This document shows positions 44,996-56,828 of a DNA stretch of 64,000 bases, in pieces (the first letter of the stretch is position 1; the number at the start of each line of letters is the position of its first letter). Both the position numbers and the translations under genes were made by a program. A model generated the notes under the pieces. It did not search any database. It had not been told where the DNA came from and saw nothing but the letters and a program-made list of their open reading frames with translations. Source of the stretch: Brachionus koreanus (taxonomy: Eukaryota; Rotifera; Eurotatoria; Ploima; Brachionidae). The stretch lies in contig PJRA01000216.1 of NCBI GenBank assembly GCA_016987375.1, positions 1,527,853-1,591,852 on the forward strand, given 5' to 3'.

Positions 44996-47686
44996 ATTAT
45001 TTTGTAAATAATTGAAATATTAAGATTTGAATTTTTTAATCTTGAATTTTTGTTTTATATACAAATATTAATACAAATTTAAAGTTGTTAATTTTACTTT
45101 AAACAAAAATCTAAATTAATTATACTGAGATTGGATCTCAGTTATCAAAAATTTTAAATAATTTTTTTTCAAACAAATATGTTTCGTTTTTTTTTTACTG
45201 AAAAAAAATCAGACCAAAATACTTTTTTCTATTTCAAAAATAAAAATAAGACAGTATAATAAATATACAAAGCTTTCATAATTTTTATTTAATAAATGAC
45301 AGCTGTGATATTTATTATAAAATCAATTTTGTCCGGAAATCCTAAAGGAAAACTTCTAACTTTTTCTATTTAAAATGTTTAGTTGACAGAAAATAAAAAA
45401 TTAATTAGTTTTTTCTTTTAAAAAAATAAAGAAACTAGATTTTAAAGGAAAAAATTATAAAAGTTTTTATTTCAATATGTAAATAACAACGGATCTAAGT
45501 TATGAATTATGATAATATTTAATTTCTTTTGGTTTTTACATAAAAAAAGGTAATGATTTTCTTGAATTAATTTTTAGACATTATTGTAAAAAATAAAACT
45601 TAGAGCATTTATTGAATTGGCGTAAAGTAAATTTTAAGACGTAAATCTACTGGTAACTTGTGTGTACATACAAAAATTTCAAGATCATTAATACTTAGTT
45701 ATGATTTATGTTTCTTAAGGTTTTCAAATTATTCTATGAATTTTGTAGATGCTTTACAAACAAACTAGTTTTTTGGGTGTATTTTATTTAGTTAACTGAA
45801 TATTCAAGATTTATTCAATTTTAATTTACAAGAAAATTAAAAGACATTCTAAATTCTAGGAAAATTAATGTTTATTTTTATGGGATTTTAGTGCAAATCA
45901 AATGATTAAAATCAAAACTAAAGCTTTTTTCTTAATTCAATTCAGAGTGCATTATTTTCTATTTAAAATAATTAATTAGATAAAAATTTTATAATTTCTT
46001 TGAGCTTTATTTTGAGCAAATAACAAAAATATCCTACCTGAAAATGCATATTTAAATTATAAATACTAAAAAATGTATGATAATGACAGGTGACACTTGT
46101 AATTTCGAATACTGAATCATTAAAAAATTTTTTTGCCATAAAATAAATTGACTGCATCTTGATGAAGATCCCAGTATTTCATTATAGCTTTATTATGGGT
46201 GTATTTTGAACAAATTGTGTTTTCTTAATAAGACTCCAAGAATTCCAGATTAAATAAATGAAGTTGACTCTGCTCATACAGCTATGTTTTTTACAAAGTT
46301 TTAGTTAAAACTATAAAAATATAAAAAAAATTATTTCAATCACTTTGTTCTAAGAGAGAAAAAAAGAGGGATAATTAATTCAATACCCATTTAACGTAAC
46401 AGTGAACATCAATTGAGAACAAACAAGCATGGAGTGCTAATAGAATTATGATATATTGACATAAAATTAATTTGCTTGTTTAGTTCCCTCAGGCGTATTT
46501 TGGTTTCAAATATTAAATTAGTGTTTCTTTGCTGAAGCAAAAAATCCCAGGTTATTTAAGCTGAATTTATTTACCTTTGATAAATCAGGCCATTTAAATT
46601 CAGCTTTAGAATGACATCATTAAAAGGATAAAAATTTAAATAAAAATATAAATTCCTCTTAGACGTAAACATTAATTGGATTAAATAAGAAACTCAATTT
46701 TATATTTAATTTTTTTTTCTCAACTGATTAGAAGTCTAAAGCTTAAAAAAAAAACAAGTAGGAAATGAGAAAACATAGCAATGAAAATTTTCAAATAATT
46801 TTTTTTGACAATATTAGAATTTATTTTTGATATAATTTTTTTTTTAAATTTATCTTTTTTCTTTAATTAAAATTATTTAAGTTTGTTTAAAAAATCAGTA
46901 ATTTTAAATTTTTTAATGAAATTAAAAAAAATTTAATAAAACACGCAAAATTTGTTAAATTAGATTGAGAGTAAACTTGACATTTTATTTCTATTTGTTT
47001 CTCACTCAGCATAAATGAAGCGTACAGACACCAAAAAAGTAAATTGTCTTTTTTGTAAAATGATGCGTAATAATTTTTTTTTCTAGAATGACATAAATTT
47101 AAAGACAAGGAAATAGCTTAATTAAGTAATTTTTAATTTAGTAAGAACTAGAATAAACTGATTCAATAAGCTAAACATTAAACATAATTATCGTTAAAAT
47201 TTAACCCAGTGAAAAAGATAGCATTTATGTTTTCTTTTACAAAAAAATTAACATCTATTTCTTCGTTGTGTGTTTTAATCTAATAAAATTTAAAGGAAAA
47301 GAAAATTTGTTATAAAACTGATGTAAGTTCAAAAAATTTCAGAATAATGAAATCTTCATCGTCAGAATGCATTCCGCTTCTTTTGTAAGCTTTTTTTAAA
47401 CTGATAATAAAAATTATCAATCATCGGCTCTTCTCAGACTGAGCTTACATTATATTATGAGTTATTGACAAGTTTTTAACTCGACTTAAAAATGTCTCCT
47501 AGAATAACTTTTTTCGTAACTTCTTTTAACAAGTGATAAAATTATGTCTTGCTCGTGCTTTTTATATTCATAAATAGAACCGAATTTTTCTTATCAAATT
47601 CTTCTATTTAATTTTGAAAATAAAATTCAGGAATTAAATTTTCATTAAAGTGCTAGATCTATAATGAACTGAAATTTAAAAATAAA
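44996..47686. other. AT-rich stretch without a gene
   Basis: About 2.7 kb. No supported gene, RNA or mobile element; small open frames at 45972-46157 and 46887-47108 (minus) have no family features and are treated as chance. Confidence 0.5.
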
Positions 47687-48271
47687 ATGGGCTCAAAAAA
47701 CACTAAAAACAAGCGAAATTCAATATCTGCATTAGAAGATAATTCGTTTCAAACCAAAATAAACACAGAGCTAAATGCCAAAATAGGAAAAATAATTGAC
47801 GACTTGGTCAAATTGGATGACAAAATTCCGGTAGAATTGAGCATAGAGGAAAAGGAAAACTTGGCCGATTTCCCATTGGAGAACAGTGACGTTGGCCATA
47901 ACAAAAATAATGAAATTTCAAGCGAAAACCATTGTGAACAAGAAGAAAAAACGGTCAATCCAATTTTAGTAAATGTGAGTAGTGAAAATTCTTTTAAACA
48001 CCGTCACAGTTTTCGAGTAAAGCGACTGCAGAAAAGATCTGAATCGGAAACTAATAATTTAGATACAGAAAACGAGATGAATTTTAAAAAGAGTAAAAGA
48101 AAAGGTGTTCGTTTTTCTGAAGATGTCATTGTTATTAATGATCAACAACGAGAGTTTTTAAAATCAAAACAAAAAAACCTACCGCAAAAAACCGAATACA
48201 TACGAATTGTTTCCCTAAACAAATTTGAAGTCGATCAAATAAAGCCAAAGAAAAATTCACAAAAAACATAG
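47687..48271 (+). CDS. Orphan protein with myristoylation and PP1-docking motifs
   Basis: Single exon, 194 aa, family not recognised. The start MGSKNT fits an N-myristoylation signal (Gly2, Thr at position 6). The chain is hydrophilic, Glu/Lys/Asn/Ser-rich and without a membrane span. KRKGVRFSED at about 136-145 contains an RVxF-type protein phosphatase 1 docking motif (K-G-V-R-F) with the usual basic residues before and acidic residue after it. The tail is basic. If both motifs are used, this would be a membrane-tethered PP1 regulator; that is inference from short motifs. The ATG is preceded by aaataaa, and a long empty region lies on each side. Confidence 0.65.
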   Translation: MGSKNTKNKRNSISALEDNSFQTKINTELNAKIGKIIDDLVKLDDKIPVELSIEEKENLADFPLENSDVGHNKNNEISSENHCEQEEKTVNPILVNVSSENSFKHRHSFRVKRLQKRSESETNNLDTENEMNFKKSKRKGVRFSEDVIVINDQQREFLKSKQKNLPQKTEYIRIVSLNKFEVDQIKPKKNSQKT

Positions 48272-50286
48272 CTATTTTTTGTCAATTTTACTGTTTATTT
48301 TTAATTGATAAGATACGAATAAGTAATCAAAATGGTCTATTTTTAGTTAATCAAGAAGTTATTATTTTAAAAATTTTGTTAATATTTTTTTTAATTAATT
48401 TAAATACAATGAATGGTTTTTAAGGAAAAAATAAAAAAAATTTTATCATCAATTGTAAATATTTTGTTGTTCATAGTAATTATTAGCTATTCATTAAAAG
48501 AGTCTTTTTTTTACTTTTTTTTCATTTTAAATTAAAAATATTTTTTCTGCTTTTTTCGCTTCTCTTACTTAAATGGCCAAAACCAGCAACTAAAATAAAA
48601 TAAAATAATTTATTATCAAAAATATTCTTAAGCATAATAAATTTTGAGGAGTCTTTAAATTTAAGAAATAATTTGATTTCATTTAACTCATAAAAAATCA
48701 ATATTCATAAAACAATCTCAAATATCAAAAAAAAACTTAGAAGTCTCATCATTCCGAAATATTATAAAACTAAAATTTTATTCACGAAATAGCAGTAAAA
48801 TTTAAAAATTTAAGTTTATGAAAAATTTGTCCTTTGCAAGTTAATTGTCCATAGATTTCTATAAAACTGATGAACTTTTTCTTTTTTCTTTCAATTAAAA
48901 ATAAATTGTTATTTATTGATTAAACTAAACTTTAAAAATGAATAACAGTTTTCATTTTGAATTTTGATTAATGTATTTTTTGAATTTAGTTGCTTGTGTA
49001 ACATAACTTATCAAAAAATTTTATTCATTAATGATGCTTATTTTTGCCTCTTTTGATTAAATTCACCATAATTTCTAAAGAATCAATTTTTAATCAAAAT
49101 TAATATAAATTAGTATTGATATACAAACGATTTCAAAAATTTTTTAAAATAAGATTTTTCGAAAAAGTATGTTCTATTGAAAAATGTAGAGAGAAATTTA
49201 AGTTTACAGCACGCAATTTTTTTCAATTTTTTATTCTAAAGCCTCAAGATGCATTTAAATTTAAATGCAAATTAAAATGATGAAACATCAAGTTAATTTG
49301 TTTTTTTTTTTAATTTTAAAATTCTAAAAAATTAACTTGAATATTTTAATTTTTTTTGGAAGTAATTTTTCTCGGCTTTGACCACCTTTTTCGAATTTTT
49401 TTTACTTTGGAGTCTTTTTCTTTTGAAAAACAATAAAATTTTGAAAATTATTAAATGCTGATTAAAATTATTCACCAAAAACGCACAATATCTCAGACAA
49501 TTAAGAGGACAATTTTGAAGATAATACAATATAGAGCGTCATATGAGCAGATGGGAAGTTGTTGCTATTTGAGATAGTGTGCTTAATAACAGTTGTTTAT
49601 TGCTTTAAACAAATGATACAGAACAAGTTTATGAACTAGTGTTTAAAACTGAAAACTAAGTATATTAGTTTCAAACAGATGATTATCCGGCATAACAGTG
49701 TGTTTAGACCTCTTTGTACCAAAAATTTATCCATAATTTTTTACAGAGACATCATAATCATTAGAATTATACATTTTTAGTTTTTTTTTGATCGAAATCT
49801 TTGATGTAATTAATTCGAATGTTTAAAATAGTCAATTAAATATTAAAAAGTCATGAGAAAATTATGAATTAATGTAAATATATGGAACACAAAGGACAAA
49901 GTAAAATTTCTAAGAGAAATAAGTTAACGGTTTCATTTATGTAATTTAGCAATTTCAAATCAATCATTGACAAAGATGTTTATGGTTTGGTTGGGTATTT
50001 CTTTAATAAATTACTTGCTTCTTTTACTAAAAATTAATAATACTTCAAACGTAAATTGATTAAATTTATTTTAAACATTATTGCATTTTTCAGAAATATG
50101 AAAAAAAATCTCGGAGTGTTACTAGCACCCAAATACAATAGAAATTTTTTGATTTTTTAAATAATTCAATAATCAATTCCTTTGCTAATTTATAATAATA
50201 AACTTGATAAGTAAATTAATTTTGAAGAAAAATGCTTGATTTTTCGAAGAAATTAAAAAACTATCATTTCATTTTTTCAGATTTTA
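48272..50286. other. AT-rich stretch without a gene
   Basis: About 2 kb, nothing supported. It contains the 3' end of RCC1L on the minus strand. Confidence 0.5.
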
Positions 50287-51747
50287 TTATAGATTTATTT
50301 TACAAATTGCAAAAGTTTGATCTGGTCCACAGTCTAATGTTTTAATCCGGCCCGGAACATTAACCCTTAAAGGCATATGTACTGCTGGCATTTTTTCTCC
50401 AATTCCAATATTTCCATATTTATTTCTGCCCCACATAAATAAATTTCCATCATTTAATACAACAGCAGATGAATACAAACCACAATAAACTGACATAGCT
50501 CGCTTTGATGTTGTACTTTCGATTTCTTCATACGATCCAAAAAGAGTATTTGAAATTTGAGTTGGAACTGAGCTTTCTTCACACATGGGCCCTTTACCAA
50601 GAAGACCATAACCCCATACCCAGACATTTTGATCTGCATCGATTAAAATACATTTAGTTCCCGATGCAGCTACATCTAAAATAGGTCTTTTCACATAATT
50701 CGGAATATTCAAATATCTAGAGACTCCTATTTGAGGTTCGTCCATTCCTGACATCGACAATTGTTTGTATTCATTATTTCCCCAGCCAAAAATTTCTCCT
50801 TCCTCACTCAGAGCCAAAACAAAATCTCCTTTAGTAGAAACTTTTTTGATTTTAACTCCTTTTAAATCTCCTTTAACTTGCGTAGGTATCGGATTCAAAG
50901 TGTAAATTTCTTGTCCTAGTTGACCATCTGCCGACCATCCACAAGTTAACACATTTCCATTTTGACTAAGAAATACTGTATGATCCTGACCTGCTTTTAC
51001 TGAAACTATTGTATCTGATGAGTCTAACTGTAAATATTTGAAAACATTTTGTATTACTCCTCTATTTCCAAAGTATTCCTCATCTTCAATTACTGGCCTA
51101 GCGCACTGTCCATAAGAATTATTGCCAAAGGTAAATATTCCATTATTTGTCAAAACAATAGAGTGCGATCTTCCGCAAGAAAGGTCATGGATGCGAAATT
51201 TTTGATTATTACGATCAATGGGAAGTTGAATAGGTACCGGTTGAATAATATATTTGTAATACTCTCCATTTTTCGCTTGATGAACTCCAATTTGAGACTG
51301 AGTATTCATTCCAGTGCCAAATAAATTATGACCTTTGAAGTGAATGCTATTTGAAATTGAAAATAAAGAAAAACCATTTCCACATGCAACTCGAGTTATA
51401 TCAGCTTTGTTTCTATCAATCCATCGAAGTCGCCATGGTTTTCTTTGAGTATAAACGCGAGCTTTGTTTCTTGTTGGTTCAATTAATTCAGACTCGCCTT
51501 CATTAAACCAAAAAATATAATCATTTTATTACATTTTTGACTTATTACCTAGTGCTCCAACACCGGCATAGCCCCAAACATACAATCGATCAGTGTAATT
51601 TTGTTTACCAGATTTAGCGAAAATTTTGGTGCCAACTTGTTTTGGTTGTATAGGAATTTCGTTAAGCTTTTTGCTCAACGAAATTGGTTGCTTTTGCTCC
51701 TTAACAATTGAAGACAACTTTAAAAAATTAACTTTTTTATTTGCCAT
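50287..51747 (-). CDS. RCC1L: RCC1-like mitochondrial protein RCC1L (WBSCR16)
   Basis: Two exons, 51747-51549 and 51497-50287, 469 aa, against about 464 in human RCC1L. RCC1L is a seven-bladed propeller of mitochondria, implicated in mitoribosome assembly and in OPA1 exchange-factor activity. The basic, acid-poor first 30 residues could be a targeting sequence. RCC1 repeat signatures: RLYVWGYAGVGALG, CGNGFSLF, LSCGRSHSIVLTNNGIFTFGNNSYGQC, AGQDHTVFLSQNGNVLTCGWSADGQLG, GDFVLALSEEGEIFGWGNNEYKQL, NVWVWGYGLLGKG and NLFMWGRNKYGNIG. The stretch ESELIEPTRNKARVYTQRKPWRL after the first blade is a specific RCC1L feature. Divergently arranged with EMC1, 186 bp between the start codons. Confidence 0.92.
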
Positions 51748-51933
51748 AATTGAAATATTTCTTTAAATTTAGCTTTAAAAATAAAATAAAATATCTGATA
51801 CTTTATTTAAGTTTAATTTGAAACTATTTGTCGACTCATTTTATCATCAAATTTGCATACATCTAAATATCATTTATTTAAAATTAGTTCTAAATTTGTT
51901 ACTGCTAAATTCACTCATACTCCTAAATCAATT
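51748..51933. promoter_or_regulatory. Shared divergent promoter gap, RCC1L/EMC1
   Basis: Only 186 bp separate the start codons of two head-to-head housekeeping genes, so both 5' UTRs and promoters must lie here. No TATA or other motif could be assigned with confidence in this AT-rich sequence. Inference from gene arrangement. Confidence 0.5.
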
Positions 51934-54900
51934 ATGACTAGATTGAGATTGTTTTTACTGCTTGGTTTACCATTATTAACTTTTAGTTTATTTGAAGATC
52001 AGGCCGGAACATACGATTGGTAAGATATGTTGTTTAGAGTGGCTTTGTTATTTTTATTTTTACCAGGAGACAACAATATATTGGACGACCAGTATTTACA
52101 AAGATTTTGCCTAATCAAAATAGAATATTCATTGCATCAGATCAAAACGCTTTAGCTTCATTAAATCTAAAAAATGGAAATATTGGTATTTATTTTTTAA
52201 AATTTAATAAAGAGATAATATTTTATCAAAATTTTATAGTATGGCGAAAAGTGTTTGAAATTGGGGAATCTGGTAGAATAAATGATGTAATTTGGGGTCT
52301 AAAAGAAATAATTGTGGTGACTAATAATGGTCAACGAGTTCAAGCATTTGATTATAATCAAGGCTTCGCCAGTTGGGAATATGCTCTCTTTAAGAGTAAT
52401 ATTCAGAATGTTAAAATCAGTTCAATAGAGTCCAAGAATGTCAAGGATTCGTTTTATTTCACTGATGGAAAAGTTTTATGTTTGATAAGTTCACGGCAAA
52501 AAAATTGCATTGAATTACCCAAAAAGTATATTATTATTATTTTGAGTATGATTTTATATTTTTGTTTTTTTGTCAAGCTTTCAATTTGAAAATATTTTCG
52601 AGGCTGAAGAGGGAATATTTTTGGTCGGTTTTAAAGATAACATAAGTCATAAGATTCAATACAATTCTCAATTGAGCAAAATGGTTTCTGAGTCGAATTT
52701 GCAAAATTTCAATAAAAATTTACAGTAAATAAGAAACAAATAAATGATTAGATTTTTATTTTTATTTTAAATAGGTGTACTTCCTCTTCAAATCAATATT
52801 CATGCTTTTCAAAAGAACAATTATTCATTCTAAAAAACCAAATAAATTCAGACAATTCTGAAAAGTTGTACATTCAGCCATCAAATTTGGGCACCGATTC
52901 TTCACCACGCCTTGTTTGGTCATCTCCTGATACTTTTCTTGTAGAAACCAAGTTAAACGAAGAAAAAAATTTCTATGTTTTTAAGCAATATTCCAAAGAA
53001 GCTGATTTAGTTTTGCTAAAAAAGCTTGAATCAATTCAAGCATTTGATGTGCAATTGAATAATAATAAAAATTTTTTGATTTTTTCAAAATATATTGGAA
53101 ACAATAAACTTAATTTTCATACAATTGATTTGGAATCAGCTCAAGAGAGACCGGATGCCTTAATTAGTGCCAATGTTCAAAGTAATGAAGACCTAATAGA
53201 GCTAAAAGTCAGTTTGACAGAAAAAAATTCAAAATTTTCTTTGCTTGTGTCGTGTTTTTTTAGCGATTATTCCCTTACAGTTTTTAATCATAAAGGAGTT
53301 AAATATTTTACTAGAGAAGAATCACTGGCATATATTGTCGGAGTAGAGATGATTGATTTTCCATTAATTCATTTGCAAGAAGAGTTTGAGGACGAATTTG
53401 GTGCTACCAAACAAGACAATATATTTACCATGTTCTATAAGCGCATACGAACCCAACTAGTGATGCTAAAAGAATTTGTCCAGATTGACTTGTTGCAAAA
53501 AATAAAAAATTTATTGCAAAATAATCCGATTAGATCTAACGAAGATTCGTCGGAAGTGCCATTAGACGAAATAACTCGAGACGAGTTCAATTTGAACAAA
53601 ATAATAGTTTCAGTTACTTCAGTGGGTAAAGTGTTCGGCATTTATACAAGTTCAAATGGAAAAATATTATGGAGCTTTTTCTTAAAGAACACAATACCAT
53701 TTGGTGTCAATAAAATAACAAATGAAAGTGTTGTTCCATTGTTTGTACAGCGTACTGCAGCTCATGTTCCATACGAACCTCAATGTGCGGTTGTTACTAA
53801 AATTAAAGACCAAGATAGAACAAAAACAAGAATTTTCTTTTTTAATCCATTAACTGGCCAGCCATCTAAAGATTCGGTTAGAGAAGGAATCATCCTTGAA
53901 CAAAATACCAAGCAAGTTTTTCTATCCACATTTATGGATTCTCATTTTTTGAAACCGATAATGATTTTGGATGAGACAAATAAAATACATGTTTTTCCTG
54001 AGAATTCTGCCAGTATATTAAAAACAAAATACGGCAACAAACCAACTATTGTATTCACGGGTCAAAATCAAAATGAAAACAAAAATTCTTTAACTGGATA
54101 CTCAATGAAATTATCAAACGAAGTAGTTTGAAAAAAATTTTTTTTTAATATTTTATTTAAATTTTTTTTATCAGAAATTATTAGAAGTATGGAAATTAAA
54201 TTTTGAAAATGAAAAAATTATTTCAATAGCTTCCAAGCTTTCTAATGATAGAATTCACTCACATGGAAAAGTTCTAGGCGATCGAAGTGTTTTATACAAA
54301 TATCTAAATCCAAATATGATCGGTGTAGTGACCAGTGGTGAAGATAGTCAGCAAGTGCCATTTATAAACATTTATTTGGTCGACACTGTGACCGGGTCGA
54401 TTATTAATAGCTTTAATCATAAAAGATGTCGCGGACCTGTTCGAATAGTTCATGCAGAAAATTGGTTTTTTGTAATTTTTATCAAAACATAGAAAGTTAA
54501 ATGCTATAAAATTTTTTTTAAGTATTCATATTACAACATAAAATTTCGACGACATGAGGTCGCTAGTGTTGAATTGTTTGAAGGCGACTCACAATTTAAT
54601 TCAACCCACTTTAGCTCTTTTGATGACATTAAACCTTTAGTTTTTAGCAAGTCATTTATAGTTCAACGAGGTTTTGACTCAATGCAAGTTACTCTTACAG
54701 AAAAAGGCATTTCTACCAAAGACATAATTGGTATTAAACATTTACACTATTTTAATTTAGACAATGTAAATTTTAGAACAAAAAAAATTAGAAAAAATGA
54801 AATGAAATGACATGACTATAACTATGTTTCCTTTTCACTTGCTAAAAATTTTCAATCTATTTTTCCAAATGTTTTTTCATTAACTGTAGGGCTTTGCTAA

Positions 54901-55690
54901 AAACATTTAAAAAAAAATACACTTCTATTCTTTTGTTCTAAAATTCTCATAGTCATATTGATAAATTTTTATGTTTATTTTAATATTTGGACAAAATAAT
55001 CAAAGATCATTTAAAAAAAACTTGATTCCTTCATAAAGAATTTAGCATATATTGAAAAATATAAATTAAGATAAAATTATAAGATAAATTCAATTAAATA
55101 TTAATATTAATCTAGTTTATTTACCAAGTAGTGAAGGTATTAAGTCATATTTTTAGTCATGGCAATAAGTTAAAATTTATTTTAAGAATTTAACACTATT
55201 TTGTTTTTTTTAAATTTCATTGAAATTTTTTGTCCCAAAAAAAAATAAACAAAAAATTAAAATTCAATTGATTACTAATATTTATCTAATCTAAGTCGCT
55301 TGTCAATATGGAGTACTCTTGGAGATTCCATGGATTTTAATTGACCCTCGACGTCCCATCAAAATGACTGAGGTCGAACGGGAAGAAAATCTTTTGCCAT
55401 ACATGCCAGAAATTCCTCTAAATTATGAATTTACATTGAATTATTACAACTATGTTTATAATATAAGAGGTTTAATCACTGCAGCAAGTGGTCTAGAATC
55501 GACTAGCTTGGTATTCACTTATGGTTTAGATATATTCTTTACAAGAGTTTTTCCGTCAAAAACATTCGATATGATCCGGGAAGATTTCGACTATTTTTTC
55601 ATATCCACTTTGATGGTTGGATTATTATTAGGCACATTATTATCAAAAAAATTGGCCTCTTCATCTAATTTAAAAAAAGCCTGGAAATAA
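51934..55690 (+). CDS. EMC1: ER membrane complex subunit 1
   Basis: Eight exons: 51934-52019, 52067-52185, 52240-52525, 52578-52724, 52775-54122, 54175-54471, 54523-54730, 55296-55690 (961 aa; human about 993). EMC1 is the large luminal/TM subunit of the EMC insertase, which inserts tail-anchored and multi-pass proteins in the ER. A signal peptide (1-18) is followed by LFEDQAGTYDWRQQYIG, the canonical mature start. PQQ-like beta-propeller segments follow. The C-terminal domain has FRRHEVASVELFEG, the DPRRP block, YMPEIPLNYEFTLNYYN, SGLESTSLVFTYGLD, TRVFPSKTFD, a membrane span (FFISTLMVGLLLGTLL) and the cytosolic tail KKLASSSNLKKAWK. The last intron (565 bp) is ten times longer than the others. 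An AATAAA lies at 55771-55776. DNAJB9, another ER proteostasis gene, follows 374 bp downstream. Confidence 0.95.
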
Positions 55691-56064
55691 AATCCATAAA
55701 TCAAAAGAGAATTTGTTTGTTTTTATTTCAATTTGATTCAGTCTTCATATAATATTGATGTCTTTTCATAAATAAAATTTTTAATTCTATTTTTATTATT
55801 ATAAATTTTGAATATTTTTTAGAAGAAATTTTCTCACATTACAATTATTGATTTGACGAAATTTTAAATTACGCGGATTCAATTCATTGGTCTATTCCTT
55901 GCACCTAATTTAACTTTTTTTTGCTATAAATTTAGAATTTTCATGCCAAATGTAGAAAATTTAAATATTTTTTTTCATAATTAATAAAAAAAATTATTTT
56001 GGTTGATATTTAAAAAAAAAATTTAAATAAAATATTTTGTAGTCAATCAAAAAATAAATTTCAA
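55691..56064. other. Spacer between EMC1 and DNAJB9
   Basis: 374 bp holding the EMC1 3' end and the DNAJB9 promoter. I looked for an ER-stress element (CCAAT-N9-CCACG) and did not find a clear match; only isolated ATTGG is present. Confidence 0.5.
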
Positions 56065-56828
56065 ATGAATCGTTTGTGTGTGTTGATAGGCCTTTTGATA
56101 TTGGTTTTGGTCGATTGCAAAGATTACTACAAAATATTAGGAGTAGAAAAAACGGATTCAACAGCTACGATAAAAAAAGCCTTTAGAAATTTGGCGATGA
56201 AATATCATCCAGGTAAAATTCTCAATATTTTTAAATAAAATGTTTTGTGTTCGACTTTTTTTTCAAGATAAAAATCCTGATAAAAGTGCTGAAACTAAAT
56301 TTAGAGAAATTGTAGAGGGTGAGTCTTAAGTTAATTGGGATATTTGATTCAAAAGTTTGATGGTGTTTATTTTATTTTAGCCTATGAAGTTTTGAGCGAT
56401 CCAGATAAGCGCAAGACTTACGATCAGCAGGGACGAACAAATTTTGATTCCAACAATTTTGATCAAAATGGATTTGATTTTAACGAATTTTTTAGAGGCT
56501 TCGATGAAGCTATGCGAAATCATCATCAACAGCATCATCATTTTCATCAACAAGCGCACAGAGATAACATGAAAGCACATCATGGTTTTATGTTTGACTT
56601 TGACGATCTTTTCAGCGATTCATTCGACTTATTTGGAGACGATGATGATGATCCATTCGGTTCACTGATGGGAAATTCGTTTCATCAAGAAAGTATATTT
56701 AAATTTAATACATTTTTAGTAAAATATATTTTTAATTTGAAGTAAATATAAATCAAAATGGCATGAACTGTAGAACAGTAAAAAAGAAACAGGGAAATAC
56801 TGTTATTACACATACTGAGTGTCACTAA
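56065..56828 (+). CDS. DNAJB9: DNAJB9/ERdj4-like ER-luminal J-domain co-chaperone
   Basis: Four exons: 56065-56212, 56268-56318, 56381-56692, 56743-56828 (198 aa; mammalian DNAJB9 about 223). Stimulates the BiP ATPase in the ER and links misfolded clients to degradation. Residues 1-17 are a signal peptide. The J domain (about 18-80) has [26 protein letters not shown] with HPD split by the first intron, KFREI and [15 protein letters not shown]. Next comes a Phe/Asn/Gly region, a His-rich patch (about 112-135) and acidic Asp-rich segments (DDLFSD, GDDDDDP). The last exon ends [19 protein letters not shown], matching the diagnostic DNAJB9 tail (CRTVTQRRGNMVTTYTDC). A putative AATAAA is at 56894-56899. 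The strong tail match distinguishes it from DNAJB11 and other J proteins. Confidence 0.92.

Noticed and set aside
54731..54810. Continuation of the EMC1 exon beyond 54730 (IKHLHYFNLDNVN...)
   Set aside because: A donor at 54731 and an acceptor at 55295 join to the conserved DPRRP exon; the read-through has no EMC1 similarity.
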